From the NCBI RefSeq assembly GCF_017876155.1, contig NZ_JAGINP010000027.1:1-64000 (forward strand): a DNA stretch of 64,000 nucleotides, read 5' to 3'. The notes under the pieces are model-generated. The model did no database searches and was not told the DNA's origin. It saw only the letters and a list, made by a program, of their open reading frames with translations. How positions within the stretch are numbered: position 1 is the first letter of the stretch; every line of letters starts with the position of its first letter. A program made the translations under genes and the position numbers. Shown here piece by piece: positions 15,562 to 23,646 of the stretch. The DNA is from Azospirillum rugosum. Its GTDB lineage: Bacteria; Pseudomonadota; Alphaproteobacteria; Azospirillales; Azospirillaceae.

Positions 15562-18500
15562 CTACCATGACGGGAAGCGCGCCGGCAGGTCGGGCAGCGC
15601 CAGGGGGGCGGAGGGGCGTCCGCCGACGCGGACGGAGGCCGCCATGAACAGCACCGTGTCGCGGGCGGGTGCCCCGCCGATGGTCTGCGTGGGCAGCGCG
15701 ATGCGCAGGACCGACCCGTCCCGGCCTGCACCCGATCCTGCGGTCCGGCCCTTCAGCAGGCGCAAGAGGGCCCACGGGCCGCGCTCCACCAGCGTCAGCG
15801 TGTCGCCGGCGGCGGCCTCGGCCGCGTTGGCGGCGGCGCTCTTCGGGCGGTAGGGCGAACCGGCGGCCCAGCGGAAGCTGAGCAGGACCGGCTGCCCGGC
15901 CTTCCAGACCAGCGGCTCGGCATCGGCCGCAGCCCCCACCGCGCTGGCGCCGGTGCGGACGGACCAGTCGATGATGTGCTCCGCCCCGATCTCCTGGCCG
16001 CGGTTGACGCCGTAGGCGAGGGAGACGCTGACCGGCGCCGCCTTGGCGACCGCCTCCAGCAGCGGCCGCGCCGCCTCCATCTTCTCCAGAAAGCCGGTCA
16101 GTTCGGCGCTGGCGTGCCGGGCGAGGGCCGAACGGTTTTCGTCGAGCGACTGGTAGAAGCGGCGCACGTCCTGCGGGTCGGCGTCGGGCGCGCCCCGCGC
16201 GAGGTCCGCGCGCACGAAGGGGAAGCGCCCGGCCAGCGTCTGCGAAAAGCCCGCCGCGAGCTTCGCCACGGCCGCCTCGCCGTCCGGGACGGCCGGAACG
16301 GTCGGGGCCGGAAGCATCGCCACCGCGGGCGCGGTTACGGCCCGAACGGGCGGCGGGGGAGGGACGATGGGTGCTGGCGCCGGGACTTCCGCCACGGGTT
16401 TGGGGGGAGCGGGCGCCGGCTTGGCCGGTTCCGGCGCGGGGGCTTCGGCCTTGACCGGCTCCGCCTTGGCGGGCGGCTCGGCGACCGGAGCGGCGACCGG
16501 TTCCGGCAGGACCAGGGCAGCCAGGACGGTGGGCAGCTCGGCGAGCGCCGGGACCGGCACCGGGTTTCCGCCGTCGTCCGGCAGGGTGAACAGGCGGCCG
16601 ACCGGCGGCGCCTCCAACGCGGCCAGTGCGGCGCGGGAGTCGGTCGCGGCTGTCGCCAGCGCCTCGGTAATCCGGTCGACGGGGTCGCGGCCGGGCAGCT
16701 CGGCGATGGCGGCCTTCTGCAAGGCGACCTTGACGGCGTCGGGCAACCCGTGGGAGGGCGCACGAAGCGCTGCGGCGATGGGCCAGCCGGCGGCGTCGGT
16801 CACCGCCTCCACCAGCCGGCGGATCTCGGCGACGTCGTCGGCGGAGGGGGGCTGCGGCAGGTCGCGCAGGCGGTCGGCCAGGGCCTGGGCGCGGACGCGC
16901 AGCGGGTTGCGGGCGTAGAGATCCTCGGCCAGCGGGGTGGCGAGCCGCACGGATTCCGCGCGCACCGCCGCCGCGATGGTCCGGGCGTCCAGGTTCGGCA
17001 GATCGGCGCCCGCCGCGATGCGGGTGATGAAGCCGTCGGTGGCGACCGTCGCCGGCTTGGGCACGGCGCCGAACACGCTTTCCGACACGGCCAGCAGTTC
17101 GTCGAAGCCGCTCGACCGGCGGAAGCGGTCGTAGCGTTCCAGCGCGTCGCGCCGGCCGCCGATGCGGTCGAACTGGGCGGCCAGCCGGCGGAAGCTCGGC
17201 AGGTCCTCCACTTGACGCGCATCGGCCGCCGGTGGCAGGTCGGCCAGCACGGGGCTGGGCAGCAGGGCGTCGCGGATCGGTCGCAGCACCGCCCGGCGCA
17301 CGGTCACCGAGGCGAGCCGCCGCTTGTCCTCGTCGAAGCCGCTGAGCAGCGAGGTCGGCAGCAGCGGCGTGGCGAGGCGGTCCCGTTCCATGCGCACCGT
17401 GGCGGCGATCACCCGGCCGACCGTTTCCGCGTCCGGGGCGGCGTCGCGCGACAGCAGCGCCCGGCGCAGGTCGTCGGTCGCCCCGGCGACGGCGGGCACC
17501 CCGGCCGACACGCCGGACACGCCCTGCCACGCCGCGAGCGACAGCCCGACGACGGAGGCGGCCAGCGCGCCCTGGGCCTGCCGGCGTCGGGTGCGCGCGC
17601 GCAGGAAAGCGGCCTCCGACGGGCGGCCGTAGCCGGATTCCGCGAAGGCGCGGCCGGGGAGCAGATCCCGCGCGAAGGCGGGGCGGCGCCCGCCGGTGAT
17701 CGTCGTGTGGGTGCCGGTCAGGGCGATGCCGCGCAGCGGGAAGGGCTCCGCCCCCTCCTCGCCGCCCAGCGCCCCGTCGAGGAAGAGCGCCAGCGGGTGC
17801 CGCAGCGTCTCCAGACTGGCCGGCAGCAGAGGCAGCCGGATCCCGGCGGTGCCGGCGGCGAGCGCGTCGGCCTCCAGCAGCGCCAGATCGGCGCGCAGGG
17901 AGTCGAAGGCCTCGTCCACCCGGCGCGGGTCGAAGGGCAGAGTCCAGTCCTGCCGGTTGGTCCAGCCGAGCACGCTGTCCAGCATGGCCGAGGGCACCGT
18001 TGCGCACAGCTCCGCGAAGCCGTCCAGCGCCTCGGCCCGCACGACCACCACATGCACCGGGCAGACGACGCCCAGGTCGTCGCGCAAGGACCGCAGCCGC
18101 TCGCGCAGGGCCGCCGCCCGCTTGGCGAGCGCGCTGCGCGGCGCCTCCCGCTCCGCGGCGGCGCGCAGCTCGTCGGCGCCGACCATCATGAGGATGCCGT
18201 CCAGCGGCCGGCGCATCGGCCGGGCGCGCATGGCCGACGCCAGCGACGGCCAGGATTCCGACAGCTTCGCCCCGTCGGAAGAATCGGTGCCGGCGTGCAG
18301 GATCGCCGCCCCTTCGCAGAACCACCAGGCGCCGAACTCGCCGTTGCCGTCCTCCGGCCATCGGACGTGGGTGGGATCGGTGGCGAGCAGCGCCGGCCCG
18401 CCGACGCCGAAGGCCAGGAACCACGGGATCTCGCCGCGCAGCAGCGGGCCGCGCATCTGCCGCTTCAGGATGTCCAGCCCCTCGCCGTAGACGCGGGCGA

Positions 18501-18801
18501 GCGGCAGCGTGTCGTTCGCCGCGCGCGCCGATGGCGGGGCCTCCGCCCGCACCTGCAACGTGGTTGCTGGCCGGGGGCGGTGCGTCGCGGCCGCCTGACG
18601 GATGGACGGCTTGGCCTTGGGCGCGCGCCGGAACCGCCGGGTCAGCTTGGGCCAGCGCGCGCGGACGACACGGTAGAGGATGTAGAGCGGTAGCGCCGCC
18701 AGAGCGTAGGGCAGGATGAAAACGGCGAAGGAGGCGATCGCGGCGATCGCCGCCCCGATGGAGGAGAACAGCAGCTCCACCGCCAGCATCAGTAGGACCA
18801 T
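15562..18801 (-). CDS. Divergent TssM/IcmF-like protein lacking the P-loop
   Basis: This 1079-aa protein starts with two hydrophobic helices (about residues 1-45). A cytoplasmic region and a third helix near 420-440 (ALAASVVGLSLAAWQGVSG) follow, then a large periplasmic part. The C-terminal quarter matches TssM: GRFPFVRAD, DVRRFYQSLDEN, and GPWALLRLLK, which mirrors the TssM GPWALFRLL motif. The position equivalent to the TssM Walker A reads PWFLAFGVGGPALLATD, with no GKT, and the later WWF element is kept while the Walker B aspartates are not clear. A Pro/Ala/Lys linker of about 60 residues (near 745-810) is inserted in the periplasmic part. TssJ- and TssL-like genes lie directly upstream, but no other T6SS gene is present. 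Confidence 0.75.
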   Translation of the reverse strand: MVLLMLAVELLFSSIGAAIAAIASFAVFILPYALAALPLYILYRVVRARWPKLTRRFRRAPKAKPSIRQAAATHRPRPATTLQVRAEAPPSARAANDTLPLARVYGEGLDILKRQMRGPLLRGEIPWFLAFGVGGPALLATDPTHVRWPEDGNGEFGAWWFCEGAAILHAGTDSSDGAKLSESWPSLASAMRARPMRRPLDGILMMVGADELRAAAEREAPRSALAKRAAALRERLRSLRDDLGVVCPVHVVVVRAEALDGFAELCATVPSAMLDSVLGWTNRQDWTLPFDPRRVDEAFDSLRADLALLEADALAAGTAGIRLPLLPASLETLRHPLALFLDGALGGEEGAEPFPLRGIALTGTHTTITGGRRPAFARDLLPGRAFAESGYGRPSEAAFLRARTRRRQAQGALAASVVGLSLAAWQGVSGVSAGVPAVAGATDDLRRALLSRDAAPDAETVGRVIAATVRMERDRLATPLLPTSLLSGFDEDKRRLASVTVRRAVLRPIRDALLPSPVLADLPPAADARQVEDLPSFRRLAAQFDRIGGRRDALERYDRFRRSSGFDELLAVSESVFGAVPKPATVATDGFITRIAAGADLPNLDARTIAAAVRAESVRLATPLAEDLYARNPLRVRAQALADRLRDLPQPPSADDVAEIRRLVEAVTDAAGWPIAAALRAPSHGLPDAVKVALQKAAIAELPGRDPVDRITEALATAATDSRAALAALEAPPVGRLFTLPDDGGNPVPVPALAELPTVLAALVLPEPVAAPVAEPPAKAEPVKAEAPAPEPAKPAPAPPKPVAEVPAPAPIVPPPPPVRAVTAPAVAMLPAPTVPAVPDGEAAVAKLAAGFSQTLAGRFPFVRADLARGAPDADPQDVRRFYQSLDENRSALARHASAELTGFLEKMEAARPLLEAVAKAAPVSVSLAYGVNRGQEIGAEHIIDWSVRTGASAVGAAADAEPLVWKAGQPVLLSFRWAAGSPYRPKSAAANAAEAAAGDTLTLVERGPWALLRLLKGRTAGSGAGRDGSVLRIALPTQTIGGAPARDTVLFMAASVRVGGRPSAPLALPDLPARFPSW

Positions 18802-19514
18802 GACAGCCCCATATCCTCGACCGCGGCGCGGGCGCCGCGCAGGTCACGCTGGATGCCGTCGACGGCACCGGTCCACAGCAGGTGCGAGGCCACCAGGAAA
18901 ACCGCCACCGTCCCGCCCAGCGCCCACCACCAGCGCCGCGCCGTCGGCCAGGACAGGCCGGGCACCGCGCCGGCCGGCGGGTCGTAGGCGCCCGGGCTGG
19001 CATGGGGGCTGGCTTGCTGCGTTTCACCGCGTTCACCGACAACGATGCGGTGGAGCGCCGGGCGCCGCGCCGCGGCCTCCGCGTCCTCGGGGAAGCCCAG
19101 CGACAGGGTGGCGAGGTAGACGGTGACCAGCTCGCGGTCAGCCTTGCTGCCCAGCCGGATCAGGTCATCGGTCTGCACGAACAGGGTCTGCATGGTCGCG
19201 TTGGCGCCGAACAGCCGGGACGCGACCACCGCCTCGGCCGGCCTGACCGGGGCCAGCGCGCGGTCGGCCAGCATCGCCATGGCGAAGGCGGCCTTCACCA
19301 CCGCGCCGTGGGCGGCGGGTCCGTGGGAGGTCGCCGCGTTGGTCATGCCGTGCAGCGCCGCGACCAGACGGTCGGCCGCCGGTCCCGCCGCCGGATTCTG
19401 GGACGGCGCGCAGCAGGCGTTCAGGTCGGCGAGGAAGGCGCGGAACTGCGCCAGGATTCCCGGCTGCGCCGCGTTCATGGACACAGTGGGTCGGGAGGTG
19501 AGCATGGCGGTCAC
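18789..19514 (-). CDS. Divergent TssL/DotU-like protein with C-terminal membrane anchor
   Basis: This 241-aa protein has a cytoplasmic helical domain followed by one C-terminal helix (WWWALGGTVAVFLVASHLLW, about residues 190-210), the TssL topology. VVKAAFAMAMLADRAL corresponds to the ArYalCallDE helix of DotU proteins, though the DE pair is not conserved. LVTVYLATLSLGFPEDAE corresponds to the Y-CLxLGFxGxY motif. The GTG start at 19514 overlaps the tssJ-like stop (GTGA); an ATG three codons later is an alternative. The gene overlaps the tssM-like start by 13 bases. It probably forms the inner-membrane complex with that protein. Confidence 0.65.
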   Translation of the reverse strand: MTAMLTSRPTVSMNAAQPGILAQFRAFLADLNACCAPSQNPAAGPAADRLVAALHGMTNAATSHGPAAHGAVVKAAFAMAMLADRALAPVRPAEAVVASRLFGANATMQTLFVQTDDLIRLGSKADRELVTVYLATLSLGFPEDAEAAARRPALHRIVVGERGETQQASPHASPGAYDPPAGAVPGLSWPTARRWWWALGGTVAVFLVASHLLWTGAVDGIQRDLRGARAAVEDMGLSWSY

Positions 19515-19981
19515 GGCGTCTCCCCCATGGCGTTTGGTTGTGCCGTGAAGCCGTCCCGCTCCAGCCGGATCTCCAGCGCCGGGGCGCCGGGGATGGTCCG
19601 CCGGTGCGGCCCCGGGGTGGCGTAGCGCGCGTAGATGACTGTGACGGCTGGCTTGGCGGCGAAAGGCGGCAGGCTGTGCAGTTGGACGGTCTGGCCCGGC
19701 ACCATCTCCCAGGAGGTGACGGCGAGGCGGCCCGCGCCCTCCTTCACCAGCGCCGTCCGGGTGCGGAACCAGGCCGCCGCGTCCAAGGCGTCGAGACGCC
19801 CGGCCATGTCCGCGTCGGCGACCCGCACCACGTCCAGCGCCACCGGCCGGCGCCCGTTGGCGTCGGCGTCGGCCAAGATGCGCAGCGCCGGCTTGTCCGT
19901 CGCTGCGGTGGGCGTACGATCCGGAGCGTTTAAGGCGCACCCGCCGAGCAACAGGGCCATGACCATCGCGGCACTCTTCAC
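19511..19981 (-). CDS. TssJ-like outer-membrane lipoprotein
   Basis: This 156-aa protein has a short signal and a lipobox ALLLGGC, so the mature protein should be lipidated at Cys15. After a linker, the pattern ILADADANGRRPVALDVVRV resembles the TssJ strand that begins n-aDxNG-S-pv-v. The later LVKEGAGRLAVTSWEMVPGQ fits the loop region before the C-terminal strands, and a VIYARYATP strand follows. The start is taken as GTG 19981, five bases from the preceding stop; internal ATGs leave too short a signal. TssJ tethers TssM to the outer membrane in type VI secretion, and the TssL- and TssM-like genes follow immediately, supporting the call. Confidence 0.65.
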   Translation of the reverse strand: MKSAAMVMALLLGGCALNAPDRTPTAATDKPALRILADADANGRRPVALDVVRVADADMAGRLDALDAAAWFRTRTALVKEGAGRLAVTSWEMVPGQTVQLHSLPPFAAKPAVTVIYARYATPGPHRRTIPGAPALEIRLERDGFTAQPNAMGETP

Positions 19982-19983
19982 CG

Positions 19984-20352
19984 TCAGCCCCCCGCGCCGG
20001 GTGCGGCGGCGCAGACGTAGCCGGCCGGCGTGTGGCGGTACCAGTTGCCAGTCCCCTCGCCGCAGGGCGCCAGGACGCGGTCGTTCCGCTGCGGGGCCGC
20101 CGGCTGTGCCGGTTCGGGAGAAGCGTCCTCCTGGCCGCGTCCGGCCGGGCGGTTGGTCAGGGCCAGCGTCTCGTCGTCGCTGTCCACGATCATCACGTAA
20201 CGGGTGCGCTTGGACGGGTAGCGGATGCCCACGTCGTAGTCGCCGTCGGCGACGCGCTCCAGCACCCCCGACGGGTCGGTGGAGCCCAGCGGCGCGCAGG
20301 CGCTTGCAGCCAGCAGGACCAGGGCGAAGGACACACGGATGGGGCGGTTCAT
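19984..20352 (-). CDS. Small lipoprotein of unknown function, 122 aa
   Basis: MNRPIRVSFALVLLAASACA is a signal peptide with lipobox AASAC (Cys19), followed by a short domain with GDYDVGIRYPSKRTRYVMIV and a Pro/Ala-rich linker. It ends in a small C-terminal segment with two cysteines (APCGEGTGNWY, AGYVCA) that could form a disulphide. I recognise no family. The gene sits between the PBP-MscS fusion (15-base gap) and the TssJ-like gene (2-base gap), so it is part of the same operon. It may be a second outer-membrane component of the TssJLM-like complex. Confidence 0.7.
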   Translation of the reverse strand: MNRPIRVSFALVLLAASACAPLGSTDPSGVLERVADGDYDVGIRYPSKRTRYVMIVDSDDETLALTNRPAGRGQEDASPEPAQPAAPQRNDRVLAPCGEGTGNWYRHTPAGYVCAAAPGAGG

Positions 20353-20366
20353 CGGACGGGTCTCGC

Positions 20367-23300
20367 TTATGCCGGGATCGGAGTGGGCTGGCCGCTGGCC
20401 GCAATCATGGCGCCGCCGGCTTCCATCAGGTCGGGCGGGGTCGGGTCGATGCCGGCATCGGCCAGCGTGCGGTAGACGGACCGCCAGACCAGTTCCGGCA
20501 CGACAAAGCTGGCGTCGTGGTCCTGGACCCAGAAGAACAGGTTGTACTTGCACAGCCACTGGCCGTTGACGCCGCGGAACCCGTCGTAGCGGACGAAGGG
20601 CAGGCCGCCGGTGGCGCTGGGCATCACCTTGTCGGTGGCGCGCAGGGCGCTGGTCAGCAGGCCGCCCAAGCGGCCGGGGTCGTGGCGTGCGTCGGCGAAA
20701 TACTCCAGCCGCATCGACACGCGCTCGACCGCGCTGAAGTTGACGACCGTCGCCTCCGACACCTTGGCGTTGGGCATGGCGACGATGAAGCCGGCGACGT
20801 TGCGCACCCGCACCGTGCGCCAGGTCATGTCCACCACCACGCCGCGGACGACGTCGGTGATCTGGATGCTGTCGCCGATCTTGAAGGGCCGCTCGATGTT
20901 CAGGATGATGCCGGAGAAGACGTTGGCGATGTTGGCCTGGATGGCGAGGCCGACGACCATGCCGACGAGGCCGGAGGCGGCCAGCAGGCTGGTGATCGGC
21001 TGCTTCAGCACGAAGGCCATGATGCCGCAGCCGGCGAAGCCGAAGACAATCAGGCTGGAGAAGCGGCGGACGATGCCGGGGATCTTGCGCTGGGTGCGGA
21101 TCTCCAGCGGCGTCCAGACGAAGCGTTCCATGGTGCGGTCGACCAGGATGGCCGGCACGATCCACCACAGCACCTCGAACCCGTTCACCACCATGGCGAT
21201 GCCGCTGGCCGGCAGCGTCGCCACCGCCTGGTCCAGCGCGATGTTGCCGACCGACATCAGCAGCAGCGGCCAGGACAGGATGCGCATGAACAGCGTCTGG
21301 ATCTTCCAGAACTGGCCGCGGTCGCGCCGGTCCATGAACGCTGCGAAGACCGCCAGCACGACGCTGAAGATGGCGATGTAGACGAAGAAGTCGCGGTGGA
21401 TGAAGTCGCGCGCCGCCGGGGCGTCGGGGGTCGCCACCACGCCGAAGTCGACGCGGGAGAAGTCCGGCTGCGGCCGGCCGAAGCCGACGTAGTTGGGGTC
21501 GCCCTCGCTGCTGACCGTGGCGACGTCCTGGGAGATCCAGGCGCGCGACAGCCGCCAGCCGGGCGACGGCGCCAGCACCCGCCGCGCCCGCAGCTGGTCG
21601 AGCAGGGTGGAGCTTTCGCTTTCCCCCTCCAGCGCGCGGCCCAGCCGGTCCATCAGCCCGGGCTCCGCGATGGAGGCGGCCTCGGCGGCGGCCATCGCCT
21701 TCAGCTTCTCCGCGAAATCGTTGGTGTCCACCAGCGACATGCCCAGCACGTCGGTGACGAACATCACGTTGTTCCGGTTCTGCGTCCGGTGGCGGAAGCT
21801 GACGCCGACCGCGTGGCTGCCGTAGGGCGGCCGCTGGTCGGAGAAGTTCAGCGCGAAGCGCCCCTCGACCTTGTAGGCGACGTAGGTCGTGACCTCGCCC
21901 CGCTCCTCGCGGTAGGGCTTGCCGAGGTCGATCGGCTTGACCGCGTTGGTGAAGACGACGTCGGCCGGGTTGAAGGCGCCGCGGTAGCGGAACCAGACCG
22001 TGAAATTCAGCGTCGCCTCGTTCTTGTCCGGGCTGAGGTCGCGGATCTCGTGCAGCTGGACGCCGGTGTAGATGACGTCCGTCTTGTACATGAAGCGGTC
22101 GTTGACGTAGAGCGCCCGGCCGCGCGTAACCTCCTCCAGGAAGTTCGACACGCCGGCCTCGCGGATCGGCTGCAGTTGGGTCAGCGCCGCCACCGGGTTC
22201 AGGCCGTTGTAGGTCGCCATCATCACCGGCAGGGTCGCCTGCCCGCGCGCGTCGAAGGTCCAGGTGCCGACGGTGCCCTGGAAGGCGGTCTCCGCCCGGC
22301 CATGGTCGCCCATGGCGCGGCGGAGATCCTCGCCGTCCGGCTTTCCGCTGGCGGGAAGCGTCTTGCCGATGGCCCCGGCGATCAGGTCCACGCCATCGGC
22401 GCCCAGCGCCGCCGCCCAGTCCGGCACGGCGTTGAAGCGCTTGACGTATTGGCCGTAGAAGCGCTGCGCCCGCTCGTTCGCCGTGTCGAACAGCACGGGC
22501 GAGGACACCAGCAGTCCGTGCCCGTAGGCCTCTGGGGTCAAGGCTTTGGGATTCGCTTGCGCCTGCGCGACGATCTCCGCGCGGAAGGCGGCCGTGGCCA
22601 TCTCCGACGTGCCGGCGATCAGGTTGCGCAGGCCGGCGTCGCGCAGCGCCACCACCACGCGCGCGCTGTCCACCGCCGATCCGATGACGACCACCGCGCC
22701 GGTCGGCATCTTCTCCTTCACCGTCTGGGCGAGCGCCGGCAGGGCCCCGGCCCCGCCGCGGCCCGGCGCGAAGGTCCATTGGCCGACCAGCTTCGTGCCG
22801 AAGCGCTGGAGGATGGTGTCGAACTGGCCGGCCAGCGCCGCCGCCTGCTCGCTGTCCTCCCGCACGACGGCGACGGTCGGCTCCCCCACCACGTTGCGGA
22901 CGTAGTTGGCGAGGAAGCGCGTCTCGTTGGCGCGGTTGAGGTTGATGCTGAACAGCCAGGGGCTGGCTGCGGCGTCGGCCGGGCGGACCAGCGGGCGCGG
23001 GGCGACCAGCGGAATGCGCTTCTGGGCGTAGATCGCCGTCGCGCTGTCGGTCGCGTCCGGGGAATGGCCGATCACCGCGATGACGGCGGGATCGTTGGCG
23101 ATGCGCTGGGCGATCTCCAGCGACTTGCCCTTGTCGCCCTCGTCGTCGAACGGCTTCAGCACCACCGGCCGGCCGCCGATGCCGCCCGCCGTGTTGATCG
23201 CGTCGGCGCGCAACGCCGCCCCCTTGCGCAGGGCCAGCCCCAGCGACGCGTCCGGCCCGCTGAGCGGCCCGACGACGGCGAGCGTCAGCGGCTCCCGGTT

Positions 23301-23450
23301 GCGGTCGCCCAGGAAGCCGGCGCGCACCACCAGCGACACCAGCACCGCGACGAGCACCGCTGAGGCCAGGATCAGCGCAAAGCGCGCCTTCTTGGTCAGG
23401 TGCGACCAGCGCAGCGGCGGCCGGGAGCGGGGCTGGAGCGAACTCAGCAT
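20367..23450 (-). CDS. Fusion of type-1 periplasmic-binding domain to an MscS-type mechanosensitive channel
   Basis: This 1027-aa protein has an N-terminal helix (about residues 24-47) that anchors a LivJ/Peripla_BP_6-type domain (about 55-430, opening LTLAVVGPLSGPDASLGLAL). A beta-rich middle region (about 430-640) contains VIYTGVQLHEIRDLSPDKNE and TLNFTVWFRYRG. Several membrane helices and a canonical MscS core follow: LAASGLVGMVVGLAIQANIA is the pore helix TM3 and NIERPFKIGDSIQI the start of the beta domain. Binding of a small ligand in the periplasm could gate the pore; this is inference. It is the first gene of the operon leading to tssJ-, tssL- and tssM-like genes. A GC-rich repeat pair lies between it and hlyD. 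Confidence 0.85.
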   Translation of the reverse strand: MLSSLQPRSRPPLRWSHLTKKARFALILASAVLVAVLVSLVVRAGFLGDRNREPLTLAVVGPLSGPDASLGLALRKGAALRADAINTAGGIGGRPVVLKPFDDEGDKGKSLEIAQRIANDPAVIAVIGHSPDATDSATAIYAQKRIPLVAPRPLVRPADAAASPWLFSINLNRANETRFLANYVRNVVGEPTVAVVREDSEQAAALAGQFDTILQRFGTKLVGQWTFAPGRGGAGALPALAQTVKEKMPTGAVVVIGSAVDSARVVVALRDAGLRNLIAGTSEMATAAFRAEIVAQAQANPKALTPEAYGHGLLVSSPVLFDTANERAQRFYGQYVKRFNAVPDWAAALGADGVDLIAGAIGKTLPASGKPDGEDLRRAMGDHGRAETAFQGTVGTWTFDARGQATLPVMMATYNGLNPVAALTQLQPIREAGVSNFLEEVTRGRALYVNDRFMYKTDVIYTGVQLHEIRDLSPDKNEATLNFTVWFRYRGAFNPADVVFTNAVKPIDLGKPYREERGEVTTYVAYKVEGRFALNFSDQRPPYGSHAVGVSFRHRTQNRNNVMFVTDVLGMSLVDTNDFAEKLKAMAAAEAASIAEPGLMDRLGRALEGESESSTLLDQLRARRVLAPSPGWRLSRAWISQDVATVSSEGDPNYVGFGRPQPDFSRVDFGVVATPDAPAARDFIHRDFFVYIAIFSVVLAVFAAFMDRRDRGQFWKIQTLFMRILSWPLLLMSVGNIALDQAVATLPASGIAMVVNGFEVLWWIVPAILVDRTMERFVWTPLEIRTQRKIPGIVRRFSSLIVFGFAGCGIMAFVLKQPITSLLAASGLVGMVVGLAIQANIANVFSGIILNIERPFKIGDSIQITDVVRGVVVDMTWRTVRVRNVAGFIVAMPNAKVSEATVVNFSAVERVSMRLEYFADARHDPGRLGGLLTSALRATDKVMPSATGGLPFVRYDGFRGVNGQWLCKYNLFFWVQDHDASFVVPELVWRSVYRTLADAGIDPTPPDLMEAGGAMIAASGQPTPIPA

Positions 23451-23502
23451 GGGATGGGCCTCGGGCGGTCCGTGTCGGGAAGGTGGGTGGGCGTGCCATC
23501 AT

Positions 23503-23612
23503 CCCCTCTCCCCTCTGGGGAGAGGGTTAGGGTGAGGGGGTTGCGCTTCTGCCGGACGTACCAGCGAAGCCGGGACCCCCTCACCCCGACCCTCTCCCCA
23601 GAGGGGAGAGGG
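23503..23612. repeat. Paired inverted GC-rich repeats with conserved spacer (BIME-like)
   Basis: Two inverse copies of the ccctctcccctctggggaga unit flank the spacer ttgcgcttctgccggacgta. The spacer core is the same as at 5235-5343 and 56161-56268. It lies between the HlyD gene stop at 23647 and the PBP-MscS start at 23450. It may separate the two transcription units, since each arm can form a strong hairpin. Confidence 0.8.
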
Positions 23613-23646
23613 AGAAACAGGCAAGTCGTCGTTGCCGCGGCCATCC

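Noticed and set aside
15562-19981. Complete type VI secretion system
   Set aside because: Only TssJ-, TssL- and TssM-like genes are present. No sheath, baseplate, Hcp, VgrG or ClpV gene is found in the window.
19635-23363. Long plus-strand open frame opposite the PBP-MscS and tssJ-like genes
   Set aside because: High GC leaves the opposite strand open by codon bias. Its translation is a His/Arg/Gly-rich string without domains, while the minus-strand genes have clear motifs.
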